DNA of 64,000 nt from contig CAMVLT010000007.1 in NCBI GenBank assembly GCA_947168395.1, positions 57,269 through 121,268 on the forward strand. The letters are read 5' to 3'. The notes below the pieces were generated by a model. The model was given only the letters and a program-made list of their open reading frames with translations. It was not told the origin of the DNA and made no database searches. This document shows positions 31,989-41,654 of this stretch, in pieces (positions within the stretch are counted from its first letter, which is position 1; each line of letters begins with the position of its first letter). This DNA is from an uncultured Prevotellaceae bacterium (GTDB lineage Bacteria; Bacteroidota; Bacteroidia; Bacteroidales; Bacteroidaceae). The position numbers and the translations under genes were made by a program.

Positions 31989-34900
31989 ATGACAACAGAA
32001 GAATTGTTTGGACGGTGTGTAGAGCTGGCGAAGAGTGAGCCGGGAGTGGTGGCCAACCGCTTCATGCACGAGACGCTGGTGCTGTGCTGTGCCCACGGGC
32101 TGAAAGCTGCCGGGACGGGGTTTGGCAATCTCTTTTCCCAGGTGGACTACCTGGCGAAGCGGCGGGGCATGACGACTGCCGAGCGCATGGCCGTGCAGCA
32201 GATGCGGCGCCACTCGAATCACTCGGAGGTGCCGAGCCGAGAGGTCTGGATGCAGGACGTCAGGGCTTTGGCGCTGTTTATATCGGCAGTCTGCCAAGCT
32301 GATGTTCCTGACGAACTGCTGAGGCTCATCCCGCACCATCAGTCGCTGGCGGAGGCGGCCCCATCGGTTGACCTTCGCTATCGGCGCTGCATCGTGGGAC
32401 GGTGGGACGAGAATACCATAGATGCCGAGACGGCCGACGGCGGCAGGGTGGAGATAGACTACACGGAGCATCCGTACCTAAGAAAGATACTGCGCGAGGG
32501 TATGCAACTCAACCTGCTCGACAGCCATGTGGAGGGTGAAAAGCTACAGCCCGCCATCGTGGTGGTGGAGCCCGACTTCCTGTTAGACGTATCGACGGTG
32601 GCGCGCTGTTTCCAGGGCAGCTACGGCCATCATCCCTTGCTCTACACCGCCCTGCGGCTGAAGGAGCGCGAGGGGTCACAGGCCATGCTGTTGGGAAACT
32701 TTGCTGGGGCGGCGTTGGACGACATCATCAACCACGTGGAGATGCCCGATACCATCAACAGCTTCTTCCGCGAACAGGCTATGCAGTTTGTGACCTGTGA
32801 GGGTTTCAACGGACGGCAGTTCATGGCCGATGCCCAACAGCAATGGACAAACATCGGGGAGGCGGTCGACGTGTTGTTTGGCGAAGAGTACGACCGCCGG
32901 AAGGCGCTGTTAGAGCCGTCGTTCGTGTGCGAAAGCTTAGGACTGCAGGGCCGTGTCGACCTGATGACCAGCGACATGCGGCTGCTGGTGGAGCAGAAGT
33001 CGGGCAAGAACTACTCCATAGAGCGTGCGTCGGCCCCCGACCACCAGCAACACTCTACCTTCAAAGAAGAGCACTACGTGCAGCTGCTGCTGTACTACGG
33101 TATCCTGCGCTACAACTTCGGGCGCTCGGCCAACCAGGTTGACATACGGCTGCTGTACTCACGCTATCCTGCCACCCGCGGACTGCTCTATGTGAACTTC
33201 TACCGCGAACTGTTCCGCGAGGCCATCCGTCTGCGCAACCAGATTGTGGCCACCGAACTGCTGATAGCCCGTGAAGGCTTCGGGCGCATCCTGCCCCTGC
33301 TGCAACCGGCCGTGGTGTTCAAGGAAGCCCGTAAGGACGACTTCTACTACCGCTACGTGGAGCCGCCTGTCGCGAAAGTGGCCTCCCTGCTGTCGCGTCT
33401 CAGCCCGCTGGAACGGGCGTATTACGAACGTATGCTGACGTTCGTCTACCGTGAGCAGCTCATTGGCAAGGTGGGGCGGCAGGAAGGACAGGGCGGTGCC
33501 GCCAGCGACCTGTGGAACATGCCGTTGGCCGAAAAGATGGAGACGGGCAACATCATACTGGGCGACGAACCTTCAGCCACCCTGAACTTCCGCCGAGGCG
33601 ACATGGTCTATGTCTACAACTACAACGACGTGCCCGATGCCAGGCGTGCTATATTATATAAAGGTACGATAGCCCAGATTGACGGCGAGGGAGTGAAGGT
33701 GAAACTCAGCGACGAGCAGCAGAACGTGGACCCCATGAAGCAGGGGAAGTGGGCCGTGGAACATGCCGGCAGCGACATGAACACCACCAGTGCCATCAAG
33801 AGTCTGCACCAGTTTATTGCGGCCAGCGCCGACAAGAAGTCGTTGCTCCTGGGCAGCCGCCCACCGCAGGCCGACACCTCGCTGCGCCTTTCACGTTCGT
33901 ACCATCCCCATTACGACGACATCGTGCTGCGTGCCAGGCAGTCGCTCGACTACTTCCTGCTGATAGGCCCTCCAGGCACGGGCAAGACGTCGATGGCACT
34001 ACGATTCCTGGTAGAGGAGGAACTCGCCACTCACCGCCCACCGCTCACAGCTCACCTCTTGTTGCTGTCGTACACCAACAGGGCCGTTGACGAAATCTGT
34101 GCCATGTTAGAGGACGCGGGCCACGACTACATACGAATAGGCAACGACACCTCGTGCGACCCACGCTTTGTCGGGCACCTGCTGGAAAACACGCTCGGCG
34201 AGAAGCCCAAGCTCGATGCCATCAGACAGCGTATCGAGGCCATGCCCATCATCGTGGGCACCACGTCAATGCTGCAGGCCCGGCCTTTCATCTTCCAGCT
34301 GAAGCACTTCTCGCTGTGCATCGTCGACGAGGCGTCGCAGATACTGGAGCCAGGACTGGTGGGACTGCTTGCCAGCGACCGCATTGGCCGCTTCATTCTC
34401 ATCGGCGACCACAAGCAGTTGCCCGCCGTGGTGCAGCAGAGCGAGGAGGAGTCGCGGGTGGACGACCCGCTGCTGACGGCCATCGGCATAACCGATTGTA
34501 GGCAGTCGCTCTTTGAACGGCTGCTGAAGTGGGAGCACAGCCAAGGCCGCACGCAGTTTACGGGCATCTTGCGGAAGCAGGGCCGCATGCACCCCGACAT
34601 AGCGGCGTTTCCCAACGAGATGTTCTACCCCAACGAGCGGTTGGAGCCTGTGCCGTTAGCCCACCAGACGGACACCTCGCTGCACTACGACCTGCCGTCG
34701 GAGGATGCCATTGACGAAGTGCTGAAGCAGCGGCGGGTGGTGTTCATTGATGCAGGGACCCATGAGACGTTCTCGGACAAGACCAACCCGGCGGAGGCAA
34801 GGATAGTAGCAGACTTGCTGCGCCGCATCTACCGCTTCTACGGCGACCGCTTCGATGCCGCCAAGACGGTGGGGGTCATCGTGCCCTATCGCAACCAGAT

Positions 34901-35213
34901 AGCCATGATACGCCACGAGATAGAGCAACTGCAGCTGCCCCGTCTGGAGCAGATATCGATAGACACGGTGGAGCGCTACCAAGGGTCGCAGCGTGATGTC
35001 ATCATCTATTCGTTCACCGTCAGCCGACCCTATCAGCTGGACTTCCTGACATCGAACTGCTTCGAAGAAGGCAACCGCACCATCGACCGCAAGCTGAATG
35101 TAGCCATCACGAGAGCCCGAAAACAGATGCTGATGACGGGAAATAAGGAAATTTTGTGTCGAAATGTCATTTTTTCGGAGCTGATTGCACGTTATCAAGA
35201 AAAAATATATTAA
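31989..35213 (+). CDS. Dna2-like SF1 helicase with PD-(D/E)XK/Cas4-like nuclease segment
   Basis: LQGRVDLM..LLVEQKSGKNY nuclease-like motif; LIGPPGTGKTSMALRF, CIVDEASQILEP, ILIGDHKQLPAVV, DTVERYQGSQRDVIIYS helicase motifs. Confidence 0.85.
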   Translation: MTTEELFGRCVELAKSEPGVVANRFMHETLVLCCAHGLKAAGTGFGNLFSQVDYLAKRRGMTTAERMAVQQMRRHSNHSEVPSREVWMQDVRALALFISAVCQADVPDELLRLIPHHQSLAEAAPSVDLRYRRCIVGRWDENTIDAETADGGRVEIDYTEHPYLRKILREGMQLNLLDSHVEGEKLQPAIVVVEPDFLLDVSTVARCFQGSYGHHPLLYTALRLKEREGSQAMLLGNFAGAALDDIINHVEMPDTINSFFREQAMQFVTCEGFNGRQFMADAQQQWTNIGEAVDVLFGEEYDRRKALLEPSFVCESLGLQGRVDLMTSDMRLLVEQKSGKNYSIERASAPDHQQHSTFKEEHYVQLLLYYGILRYNFGRSANQVDIRLLYSRYPATRGLLYVNFYRELFREAIRLRNQIVATELLIAREGFGRILPLLQPAVVFKEARKDDFYYRYVEPPVAKVASLLSRLSPLERAYYERMLTFVYREQLIGKVGRQEGQGGAASDLWNMPLAEKMETGNIILGDEPSATLNFRRGDMVYVYNYNDVPDARRAILYKGTIAQIDGEGVKVKLSDEQQNVDPMKQGKWAVEHAGSDMNTTSAIKSLHQFIAASADKKSLLLGSRPPQADTSLRLSRSYHPHYDDIVLRARQSLDYFLLIGPPGTGKTSMALRFLVEEELATHRPPLTAHLLLLSYTNRAVDEICAMLEDAGHDYIRIGNDTSCDPRFVGHLLENTLGEKPKLDAIRQRIEAMPIIVGTTSMLQARPFIFQLKHFSLCIVDEASQILEPGLVGLLASDRIGRFILIGDHKQLPAVVQQSEEESRVDDPLLTAIGITDCRQSLFERLLKWEHSQGRTQFTGILRKQGRMHPDIAAFPNEMFYPNERLEPVPLAHQTDTSLHYDLPSEDAIDEVLKQRRVVFIDAGTHETFSDKTNPAEARIVADLLRRIYRFYGDRFDAAKTVGVIVPYRNQIAMIRHEIEQLQLPRLEQISIDTVERYQGSQRDVIIYSFTVSRPYQLDFLTSNCFEEGNRTIDRKLNVAITRARKQMLMTGNKEILCRNVIFSELIARYQEKIY

Positions 35214-35239
35214 CTTTGCGCACGTTGTAGAGACGCCGC

Positions 35240-36031
35240 ATGAATAACAAGAACGTAGAACTTCGTCAACTGAGCATTGGCTACCACGGGAAGAAAGATG
35301 TGAAAACCGTGGCGAAGGACATCAATGCCACCATCAGACAGGGTGAACTGACCTGCCTGTTGGGAGCCAACGGCGTGGGAAAATCTACGTTGCTGCGGAC
35401 GCTCTCGGTCTTCCAGCCAAAGCTGGGGGGAAGCATCCTGATAGAGGGGCGTGAGATTGACGACTACAGCGACAAGCAGCTGAGCCGTCTCATAGGCGTG
35501 GTGCTGACGGAAAAGCCCGACATCAAGAACATGAGCGTCAGGGAACTGATAAGCTTAGGACGCTCGCCCTACACGGGCTTCTGGGGAACCTGCTCGGAAG
35601 AGGACCTGACCATTGTAGACGAGTCCATCGCCCAGGTGGGTGTCGGCCACTTGAGCAGCCGCATGGTCGATACCTTGTCAGACGGTGAACGGCAAAAGGT
35701 GATGATAGCCAAGGCACTGGCTCAGCAGACGCCCGTCATCTACTTAGACGAGCCGACGGCATTTCTCGACTTTCCCAGCAAGGTGGAGGTGCTGCTGCTG
35801 CTCAGGCGCATCTGCCAAGAGGCCGAGAAAACCATCTTCCTGTCTACCCACGACCTGGAGCTGGCATTGCAGATAGCCGACTGCATCTGGCTGATGGATG
35901 CTGAGAACGGAATGAGCATCGGCACTCCCAAAGAGCTGGCCCAGACGGGCGTGCTGGGGAAATTCATCGAGCGAAAGGGCATCAGCTTCGACACCAACAC
36001 ATTAACAATAAGAATTGACAAGACAATATGA
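35240..36031 (+). CDS. ABC transporter ATP-binding protein (FecE/BtuD type)
   Basis: LLGANGVGKSTLLRTL; LSDGERQKVMIAKALAQQTPVIYLDEPTAFLD. Confidence 0.92.
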   Translation: MNNKNVELRQLSIGYHGKKDVKTVAKDINATIRQGELTCLLGANGVGKSTLLRTLSVFQPKLGGSILIEGREIDDYSDKQLSRLIGVVLTEKPDIKNMSVRELISLGRSPYTGFWGTCSEEDLTIVDESIAQVGVGHLSSRMVDTLSDGERQKVMIAKALAQQTPVIYLDEPTAFLDFPSKVEVLLLLRRICQEAEKTIFLSTHDLELALQIADCIWLMDAENGMSIGTPKELAQTGVLGKFIERKGISFDTNTLTIRIDKTI

Positions 36032-37047
36032 TTTTCGGACACGGCAACGACTCATACCTTTACGGAGACCGCATCAAGATGGACTTCAGCTCCAACCTGC
36101 CAGGGTTTGCCAACCTTGGGGGACTGGAGGCACATTTGGCCACACGGCTGAGTACTATCAAGTCGTATCCAGAGCCCGAGGCACGTGAGTTGGAGGAGCT
36201 GTTGGCCGAAGAATTAGGCATACAGCCGAACAGCATCATGGTGACGGCAGGCGCTATAGAGGCCATCTATCTGATAGCCCAACTCTACAGGGGATGGGCT
36301 TCGGTAATACCACAGCCCACCTTCAGCGAATATGAGGATGCCTGCAAGATACACGGCCACCTGGTTTCATACTACGACAATGACGACATGGAGGTGCTGC
36401 CCGACAAACGCATCTACTGGCTTTGCAATCCCAACAACCCCACGGGCAACGTCATGTTGAAGACGCTGATGAGCCACGTTATCAGGGAACAGCGGAACTA
36501 CATCTTCGTCGTCGACCAGTCGTATGAGGACTACACGCTCAGAAGTATGCTGCAGCCAAGAGAGATGCAGGACTGCTATAACCTGATTCTGATACACTCG
36601 ATGACCAAGAAGTACTGCATCCCTGGACTTCGGCTGGGCTACATCACGGCATCGCCCATCATCATCGACCGTCTGCGACAGATACGGCAGCCCTGGACGG
36701 TCAACTCGCTCGCCATCGAAGCGGGAAAGTATATGGTGCAGAACCACGTGGAGGTGATACCCGACAAGGTGAAATACTTGAATGACGCTGCCCTGCTGCA
36801 CGAGATGTTGTCTGACATTCCGAGGCTGATGCTGATGGACAGCGACACCAACTTCATGCTGGCCCATATTGAGCACAGCAATGCCAAGAAACTGAAACAA
36901 TGGCTTATAGAAAAGCACGGCATCCTGATTCGAGATGCCTCCAATTTCCACGGACTCGACCACCACTGCTTCCGTGTATCGGGCCAGACACCAGAGCAAA
37001 ACGAGGCACTGGTGGAAGCCATCAAGGAATATCTGAAGGAGTATTAA
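36028..37047 (+). CDS. cobD: PLP aminotransferase-fold enzyme, CobD-like threonine-phosphate decarboxylase
   Basis: FGHGNDSYLYGDRIKMDFSSNLPGF; NPNNPTGN; SMTKKYCIPGLRLGY; overlaps ABC ATPase by 4 bp. Confidence 0.78.
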   Translation: MIFGHGNDSYLYGDRIKMDFSSNLPGFANLGGLEAHLATRLSTIKSYPEPEARELEELLAEELGIQPNSIMVTAGAIEAIYLIAQLYRGWASVIPQPTFSEYEDACKIHGHLVSYYDNDDMEVLPDKRIYWLCNPNNPTGNVMLKTLMSHVIREQRNYIFVVDQSYEDYTLRSMLQPREMQDCYNLILIHSMTKKYCIPGLRLGYITASPIIIDRLRQIRQPWTVNSLAIEAGKYMVQNHVEVIPDKVKYLNDAALLHEMLSDIPRLMLMDSDTNFMLAHIEHSNAKKLKQWLIEKHGILIRDASNFHGLDHHCFRVSGQTPEQNEALVEAIKEYLKEY

Positions 37048-37114
37048 ACAGGGAAATGAAAAGAAAAATGGTATTTTCCTTTGCATTTCGCTCACTTATT
37101 CGTACCTTTGCACC

Positions 37115-38239
37115 ATGATTACACAAGACCAACTGAAAGACGTGACCGAGCGCACCGAAAAGTTGCGCCGCTATTTGCGTATAGACGAGAAACAGATAGA
37201 GTGGGAGGAAGAAGACCTGCGGACACAGGCTCCCGACTTCTGGGACGACCCCAAGCGGGCCGAGGCCCAGATGAAGAAGGTGAAGGCCATCAAGAAATGG
37301 ATTGACGGCTATAATGAAGTGCGTACCATGGCCGACGAGCTGCAACTGGCTTTCGACTTCTACCGAGAGGAGATGGTCACAGAGCAGGAGGTGGACGAGG
37401 CCTACCAGAAGGCTATAGGAGCCATCGAGTCATTAGAGCTGATGAATATGTTGCGACAGGAGGAGGACCCGATGGACGCCGTGCTGAAAATCAACAGCGG
37501 TGCCGGCGGCACAGAGGCTCAGGACTGGGCTTCGATGCTTATGCGCATGTACATGCGCTGGGCTGAGGCTCACGGTTATAAGGTGACCATTGCCAACCTG
37601 TTAGACGGCGACGAGGCCGGCATCAAGAGTGTCACGATGCAGATAGAGGGCGGCGAGTATGCCTACGGCTACCTGAAGTCGGAAAACGGTGTCCACCGCT
37701 TAGTGCGCGTCTCGCCTTTCAATGCACAGGGCAAGCGCATGACGTCGTTCGCCTCCGTATTCGTCACGCCGTTGGTCGACGATACCATTGAGGTTTACGT
37801 AGACCCCGCCAAACTGTCGTGGGACACGTTCCGCTCGTCAGGTGCGGGTGGCCAGAATGTGAACAAGGTGGAGTCGGGTGTCCGGCTGCGCTATTGGTAC
37901 ACCGACCCTGACACCGGCGAGGAGGAGGAAATCCTGATTGAGAATACCGAGACACGCGACCAGCCCAAGAATAAGGAGCGTGCGATGGCGCTGCTCCGTT
38001 CGCAACTCTACGACCGTGCCATGAAGAAGCGTATGGAGGCACAGGCCAAGATAGAGGCTGGCAAGAAGAAAATTGAGTGGGGCAGCCAAATACGCTCCTA
38101 TGTCTTCGACGACAAGCGCGTAAAAGACCATCGCACGAATTTCGAAACTCGCGACGTGGAGAGCGTCATGAACGGCAAGCTCGACGGCTTCATCAAGGCC
38201 TACTTGATGGAGTTTGCCGCCGACGAGGCCGAAGGTTGA
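37115..38239 (+). CDS. prfB: Peptide chain release factor 2
   Basis: SGAGGTEAQDWASMLMRMY; RSSGAGGQNVNKVESGVRL; no in-frame UGA at usual frameshift position. Confidence 0.95.
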   Translation: MITQDQLKDVTERTEKLRRYLRIDEKQIEWEEEDLRTQAPDFWDDPKRAEAQMKKVKAIKKWIDGYNEVRTMADELQLAFDFYREEMVTEQEVDEAYQKAIGAIESLELMNMLRQEEDPMDAVLKINSGAGGTEAQDWASMLMRMYMRWAEAHGYKVTIANLLDGDEAGIKSVTMQIEGGEYAYGYLKSENGVHRLVRVSPFNAQGKRMTSFASVFVTPLVDDTIEVYVDPAKLSWDTFRSSGAGGQNVNKVESGVRLRYWYTDPDTGEEEEILIENTETRDQPKNKERAMALLRSQLYDRAMKKRMEAQAKIEAGKKKIEWGSQIRSYVFDDKRVKDHRTNFETRDVESVMNGKLDGFIKAYLMEFAADEAEG

Positions 38240-38283
38240 GAGAGATTGTTATTAGTAAATTGTTAAAATAGTAAATCAGAATT

Positions 38284-38439
38284 ATGGCAAAGAAAGTAGC
38301 AAAGGATTCAAACCCCAAGCGGGTGGCTTACGAGAAGAAACAGCAAGAGAAAGGTGAACTGGTCATCAAGTGGATTATCGGCGTGCTCATTGCCCTGGCA
38401 TTGTGCTATGCTGCTTACTCCATCTGGCTCGTTGCCTAA
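38284..38439 (+). CDS. 51-aa single-TM small protein
   Basis: MAKKVAKDSNPKRVAYEKKQQEKGELVIKWIIGVLIALALCYAAYSIWLVA; below ORF-track size cut-off. Confidence 0.65.
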   Translation: MAKKVAKDSNPKRVAYEKKQQEKGELVIKWIIGVLIALALCYAAYSIWLVA

Positions 38440-38442
38440 TCT

Positions 38443-38943
38443 ATGAGCGGCATGGAGATTGAACGGAAGTTCATGGTACGCGGCGAGGACTACAAGCAGC
38501 GTGCCTACGCTTCCGACCGCATTAAGCAAGGTTACATCTGCAGTGGCCACGGACGTACCGTCAGGGTACGCATCCGTGGCAACCGTGGATACTTGACCAT
38601 TAAAGGCCCCAGCACAAACGGCGGCATGAGCCGCTATGAGTTTGAGAAGGAAATAACGCTGACGGAAGCCGAGGAGCTGTTCAAAATCTGTGAGCCAGGC
38701 GTCATCGACAAGACGCGCTACTTGGTGAAAAGCGGAAACCACACCTTCGAAGTGGACGAATTCTACGGTGACAACGAGGGGCTCGTCATGGCTGAGGTAG
38801 AACTGCAGTCAGAGGATGAGCCATTCGAAAAGCCCGATTTCATCGGTAAAGAAGTGACTGGCGACCGCCGTTTTTACAACGGGCACCTGCGGCAGTACCC
38901 CTTCATCGTTTGGGGCAAAACTTTATCAGCAGAATACCGATAA
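38443..38943 (+). CDS. CYTH-domain protein (triphosphatase-like)
   Basis: MEIERKFMV (ExExK) N-terminus and KGP.. RYEFEKEI..TRY pattern. Confidence 0.9.
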   Translation: MSGMEIERKFMVRGEDYKQRAYASDRIKQGYICSGHGRTVRVRIRGNRGYLTIKGPSTNGGMSRYEFEKEITLTEAEELFKICEPGVIDKTRYLVKSGNHTFEVDEFYGDNEGLVMAEVELQSEDEPFEKPDFIGKEVTGDRRFYNGHLRQYPFIVWGKTLSAEYR

Positions 38944-39298
38944 CGCCACCCAGCGTACACCCCAAGGTGTTGGCCACAAAATCGTGCCAGTCGCCATTAC
39001 GATTAGTAGTGGCGTATTCCTGCAACAGTTCCAGGACACCGCTCATGGCAATTGGCATGAGCCATGCCCATAATCCCAGTTTCCCGTAGTCGGGACGCTG
39101 GTGCTTACGCCAGTATTCCCACCAGATGACACTACACGTGCCACCATACATCACCAGATGCGTCCATTTGTCGATGAACTTCACGTTGTCGAAGGGTGTT
39201 TCCGGGAAGAAGGGAGTCAACGACAATATCCACACAAGGGCAATGCACACCACTGACAGGGGGTACTTTTTGATGTATTTCCTGATAATTTCCAACAT
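38903..39298 (-). CDS. VanZ-family membrane protein
   Basis: ILSLTPFFPETPFDNVKFIDKWTHLVMYG; DWHDFVANTLGCTLGGVIG. Confidence 0.85.
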   Translation of the reverse strand: MLEIIRKYIKKYPLSVVCIALVWILSLTPFFPETPFDNVKFIDKWTHLVMYGGTCSVIWWEYWRKHQRPDYGKLGLWAWLMPIAMSGVLELLQEYATTNRNGDWHDFVANTLGCTLGGVIGILLIKFCPKR

Positions 39299-39327
39299 TC
39301 TTTGAAGATTTACTTACAATTTGCATG

Positions 39328-39355
39328 CAAAAGTAAGAAATATTTTATACTTTTG
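39328..39355. promoter_or_regulatory. Divergent -7 boxes (CAAAAGTA ... TACTTTTG)
   Basis: Inverted promoter boxes between divergent vanZ-like and NSS genes. Confidence 0.5.
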
Positions 39356-39389
39356 CAAACAAAATCGGAAGAAATAAGTAACAGGAGCT

Positions 39390-40772
39390 ATGGAAAGTCC
39401 ACATATAGGCGAGCACAGCTCGGGAATGAGAGCAAACTTCAGCGGCAAGTTAGGAATCATATTGGCTACGGCTGGCTCGGCCGTCGGGCTGGGCAACGTG
39501 TGGCGTTTCCCCTATATGACAGGCGTTAATGGCGGTGCGGCGTTTATCATCATCTACTTCGGCTGTATCCTGCTGTTGGGTATCCCTGGCATGGTCAGCG
39601 AGTTCATCATTGGCCGCCATGCCCAGGCCAATGCCTACCGTGCCTATGGCAAGATAGGCGGCCAGATATGGCGTCTGGTCGGCATTTTAGGCATATTGAC
39701 TTCTACCATCATCCTCGGCTTCTATGCCGTAGTGGCCGGCTGGTGCCTGCAATATCTCTTTGCCTCCTTTGCCGGACAGCTGAACGGCGATGCCACCTAT
39801 GTACAAAATTACTTCCAGAGCTTTTCCTCTGACCCACTGAAGCCGGCACTGTGGGGGATAGCCTTCATCGCGATTACCCATCTGGTCATTGTGCGGGGGG
39901 TACAGAGAGGCATTGAGCGGGCATCGAAGATACTGATGCCTTTATTACTCATACTGCTGCTGATTATCGTCGTTGCCTCGTGCATGCTGCCCAGAGCCAT
40001 CAACGGGGTGCGTTTCCTGCTGCTGCCCGATTTCACGAAGGTCTCGGGCAGTCTCTTGTTGGAGGCGTTGGGACAGGCATTCTTCTCGCTGTCTCTTGGT
40101 ACGGCCTGCCTCTGCACCTACGCCAGCTACTTCAGCCGCCAAACCAACCTGTTGCGCTCAGCCACACAGATAGCCCTCCTCGATACGCTGATAGCCATTC
40201 TCGCTGGTCTGATGATATTCCCCGCAGCCTTTTCCGTCGGCGTCAATCCCGACTCTGGCCCCTCGCTCATCTTCATCACTCTGCCCAACGTGTTCCAGCA
40301 GGCTTTTGCCCAGCTGCCTGCGGTGGGTTACGTTATTGGCATACTGTTCTATGCCCTCCTGGTGTTCGCCGCCCTGACGTCGACCATCTCCATGCACGAA
40401 ATCGGTACTGCCTTCTTCCATGAGGAGCTGCACTTGCCACGCCATAAGGCTGCCGTCATCCTGACAATGGTGTGCAGCGTCATTGCTGTTTTATGTTCAC
40501 TCAGCGTCGGAGCCGTCTCCGAGTTGCAGCTTTTCGGCGAGCCGCTCATGGGCTTTTGCGACCTCCTGACGGCTCAGGTTATGCTGCCTGCCGGAGCGTT
40601 CCTGACGAGCATTTTCATTGGGTGGTTTGTCTCGCGGCGGATAGTATATGACGAGTTCACCAACAACGGCACCGTCAGTCGCCCGCTGTTCGGTGTCTGG
40701 CTCTTCTGCGTGCGCTTTGTCGTACCCATCGGCATCCTGCTTATCTTCCTCCATCAGTTTGGCGTAATATGA
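39390..40772 (+). CDS. Sodium-dependent transporter, NSS/SNF family
   Basis: LGIILATAGSAVGLGNVWRFPYMTGVNGGAAFIIIY. Confidence 0.95.
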   Translation: MESPHIGEHSSGMRANFSGKLGIILATAGSAVGLGNVWRFPYMTGVNGGAAFIIIYFGCILLLGIPGMVSEFIIGRHAQANAYRAYGKIGGQIWRLVGILGILTSTIILGFYAVVAGWCLQYLFASFAGQLNGDATYVQNYFQSFSSDPLKPALWGIAFIAITHLVIVRGVQRGIERASKILMPLLLILLLIIVVASCMLPRAINGVRFLLLPDFTKVSGSLLLEALGQAFFSLSLGTACLCTYASYFSRQTNLLRSATQIALLDTLIAILAGLMIFPAAFSVGVNPDSGPSLIFITLPNVFQQAFAQLPAVGYVIGILFYALLVFAALTSTISMHEIGTAFFHEELHLPRHKAAVILTMVCSVIAVLCSLSVGAVSELQLFGEPLMGFCDLLTAQVMLPAGAFLTSIFIGWFVSRRIVYDEFTNNGTVSRPLFGVWLFCVRFVVPIGILLIFLHQFGVI

Positions 40773-41641
40773 AGTTCTTCTATCTTCAGAAATCCGACCG
40801 TCGTGTCATCTTGCTGCTCCTTGGCATCATCGTAGCGGCATTGGTCGTTGGCTACTTTTTCGACGGAGAACCTGAAGAAGCGGCTATGGAAGAAGTGCCT
40901 ACGCAAAAGGCAGGAAAGCAGCAACACTCCAAGGCCAGTTACTATCAGGGAGAGCCCAAGCAACCTGAACTCTTTCCGTTCGACCCCAACACAGCCGACA
41001 GTACCCAGCTGTTACGTCTCGGCCTACAGCCTTGGCAAGTGCGCAATATATATAAGTACAGGGCAGCAGGAGGCATCTATCGTGAGCCCAGCGACTTTGC
41101 CCGTCTCTACGGCCTCACCCTCAAACAATATCGACAGTTGGAGCCTTACATCCGAATCTCTGAGGACTACCAGCCTGCTGCCCGCTTTATTTCCAAGGAT
41201 GTCACTATGGAGGAGCGCGACACCATGCGGTATCCAGTCAAGTTGCAGCCCCAGGAGCGCATCGTCCTGAATACGGCCGATACCGCACAACTGCGCAAGG
41301 TGCCTGGTATCGGACATTACTTCGCCCGCAAGATTGTAGAATACCGCGAACGACTGGGCGGCTATGTTAGTGTGCAGCAACTGTTAGAGATTGAGGACTT
41401 CCCTGATACGGCCGTCAACTACTTTATCATTCCTGACGATACCCAGCTGCGCAAGTTAAACCTCAACCGCCTCAGCCTAAACGAGCTGAAGCGCCATCCC
41501 TACATCAGCTTCTACCAGGCCCGAGCAATTGTCGACTATCGGCGACTTCACGGTCCGCTCGAAAGTCTGCAGCAGCTCAGCCTGTCGCGTGACTTCCCGC
41601 CCGAAGCCATCAGACGGCTGGCACCATACGTGGAATTCTAA
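40769..41641 (+). CDS. Helix-hairpin-helix protein (ComEA-like repeats)
   Basis: FDPNTADSTQLLRLGL; LNTADTAQLRKVPGIGHYFARKIVEYRERLGGY; LNRLSLNELKRHPYISFYQARAIVDYR. Confidence 0.88.
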   Translation: MKFFYLQKSDRRVILLLLGIIVAALVVGYFFDGEPEEAAMEEVPTQKAGKQQHSKASYYQGEPKQPELFPFDPNTADSTQLLRLGLQPWQVRNIYKYRAAGGIYREPSDFARLYGLTLKQYRQLEPYIRISEDYQPAARFISKDVTMEERDTMRYPVKLQPQERIVLNTADTAQLRKVPGIGHYFARKIVEYRERLGGYVSVQQLLEIEDFPDTAVNYFIIPDDTQLRKLNLNRLSLNELKRHPYISFYQARAIVDYRRLHGPLESLQQLSLSRDFPPEAIRRLAPYVEF

Positions 41642-41654
41642 TAAGTACTTTACA

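Noticed and set aside
31989-35213. CRISPR Cas4/Dna2 component
   Set aside because: No Cas1/Cas2 or array nearby; full-length Dna2-like helicase explains the motifs.
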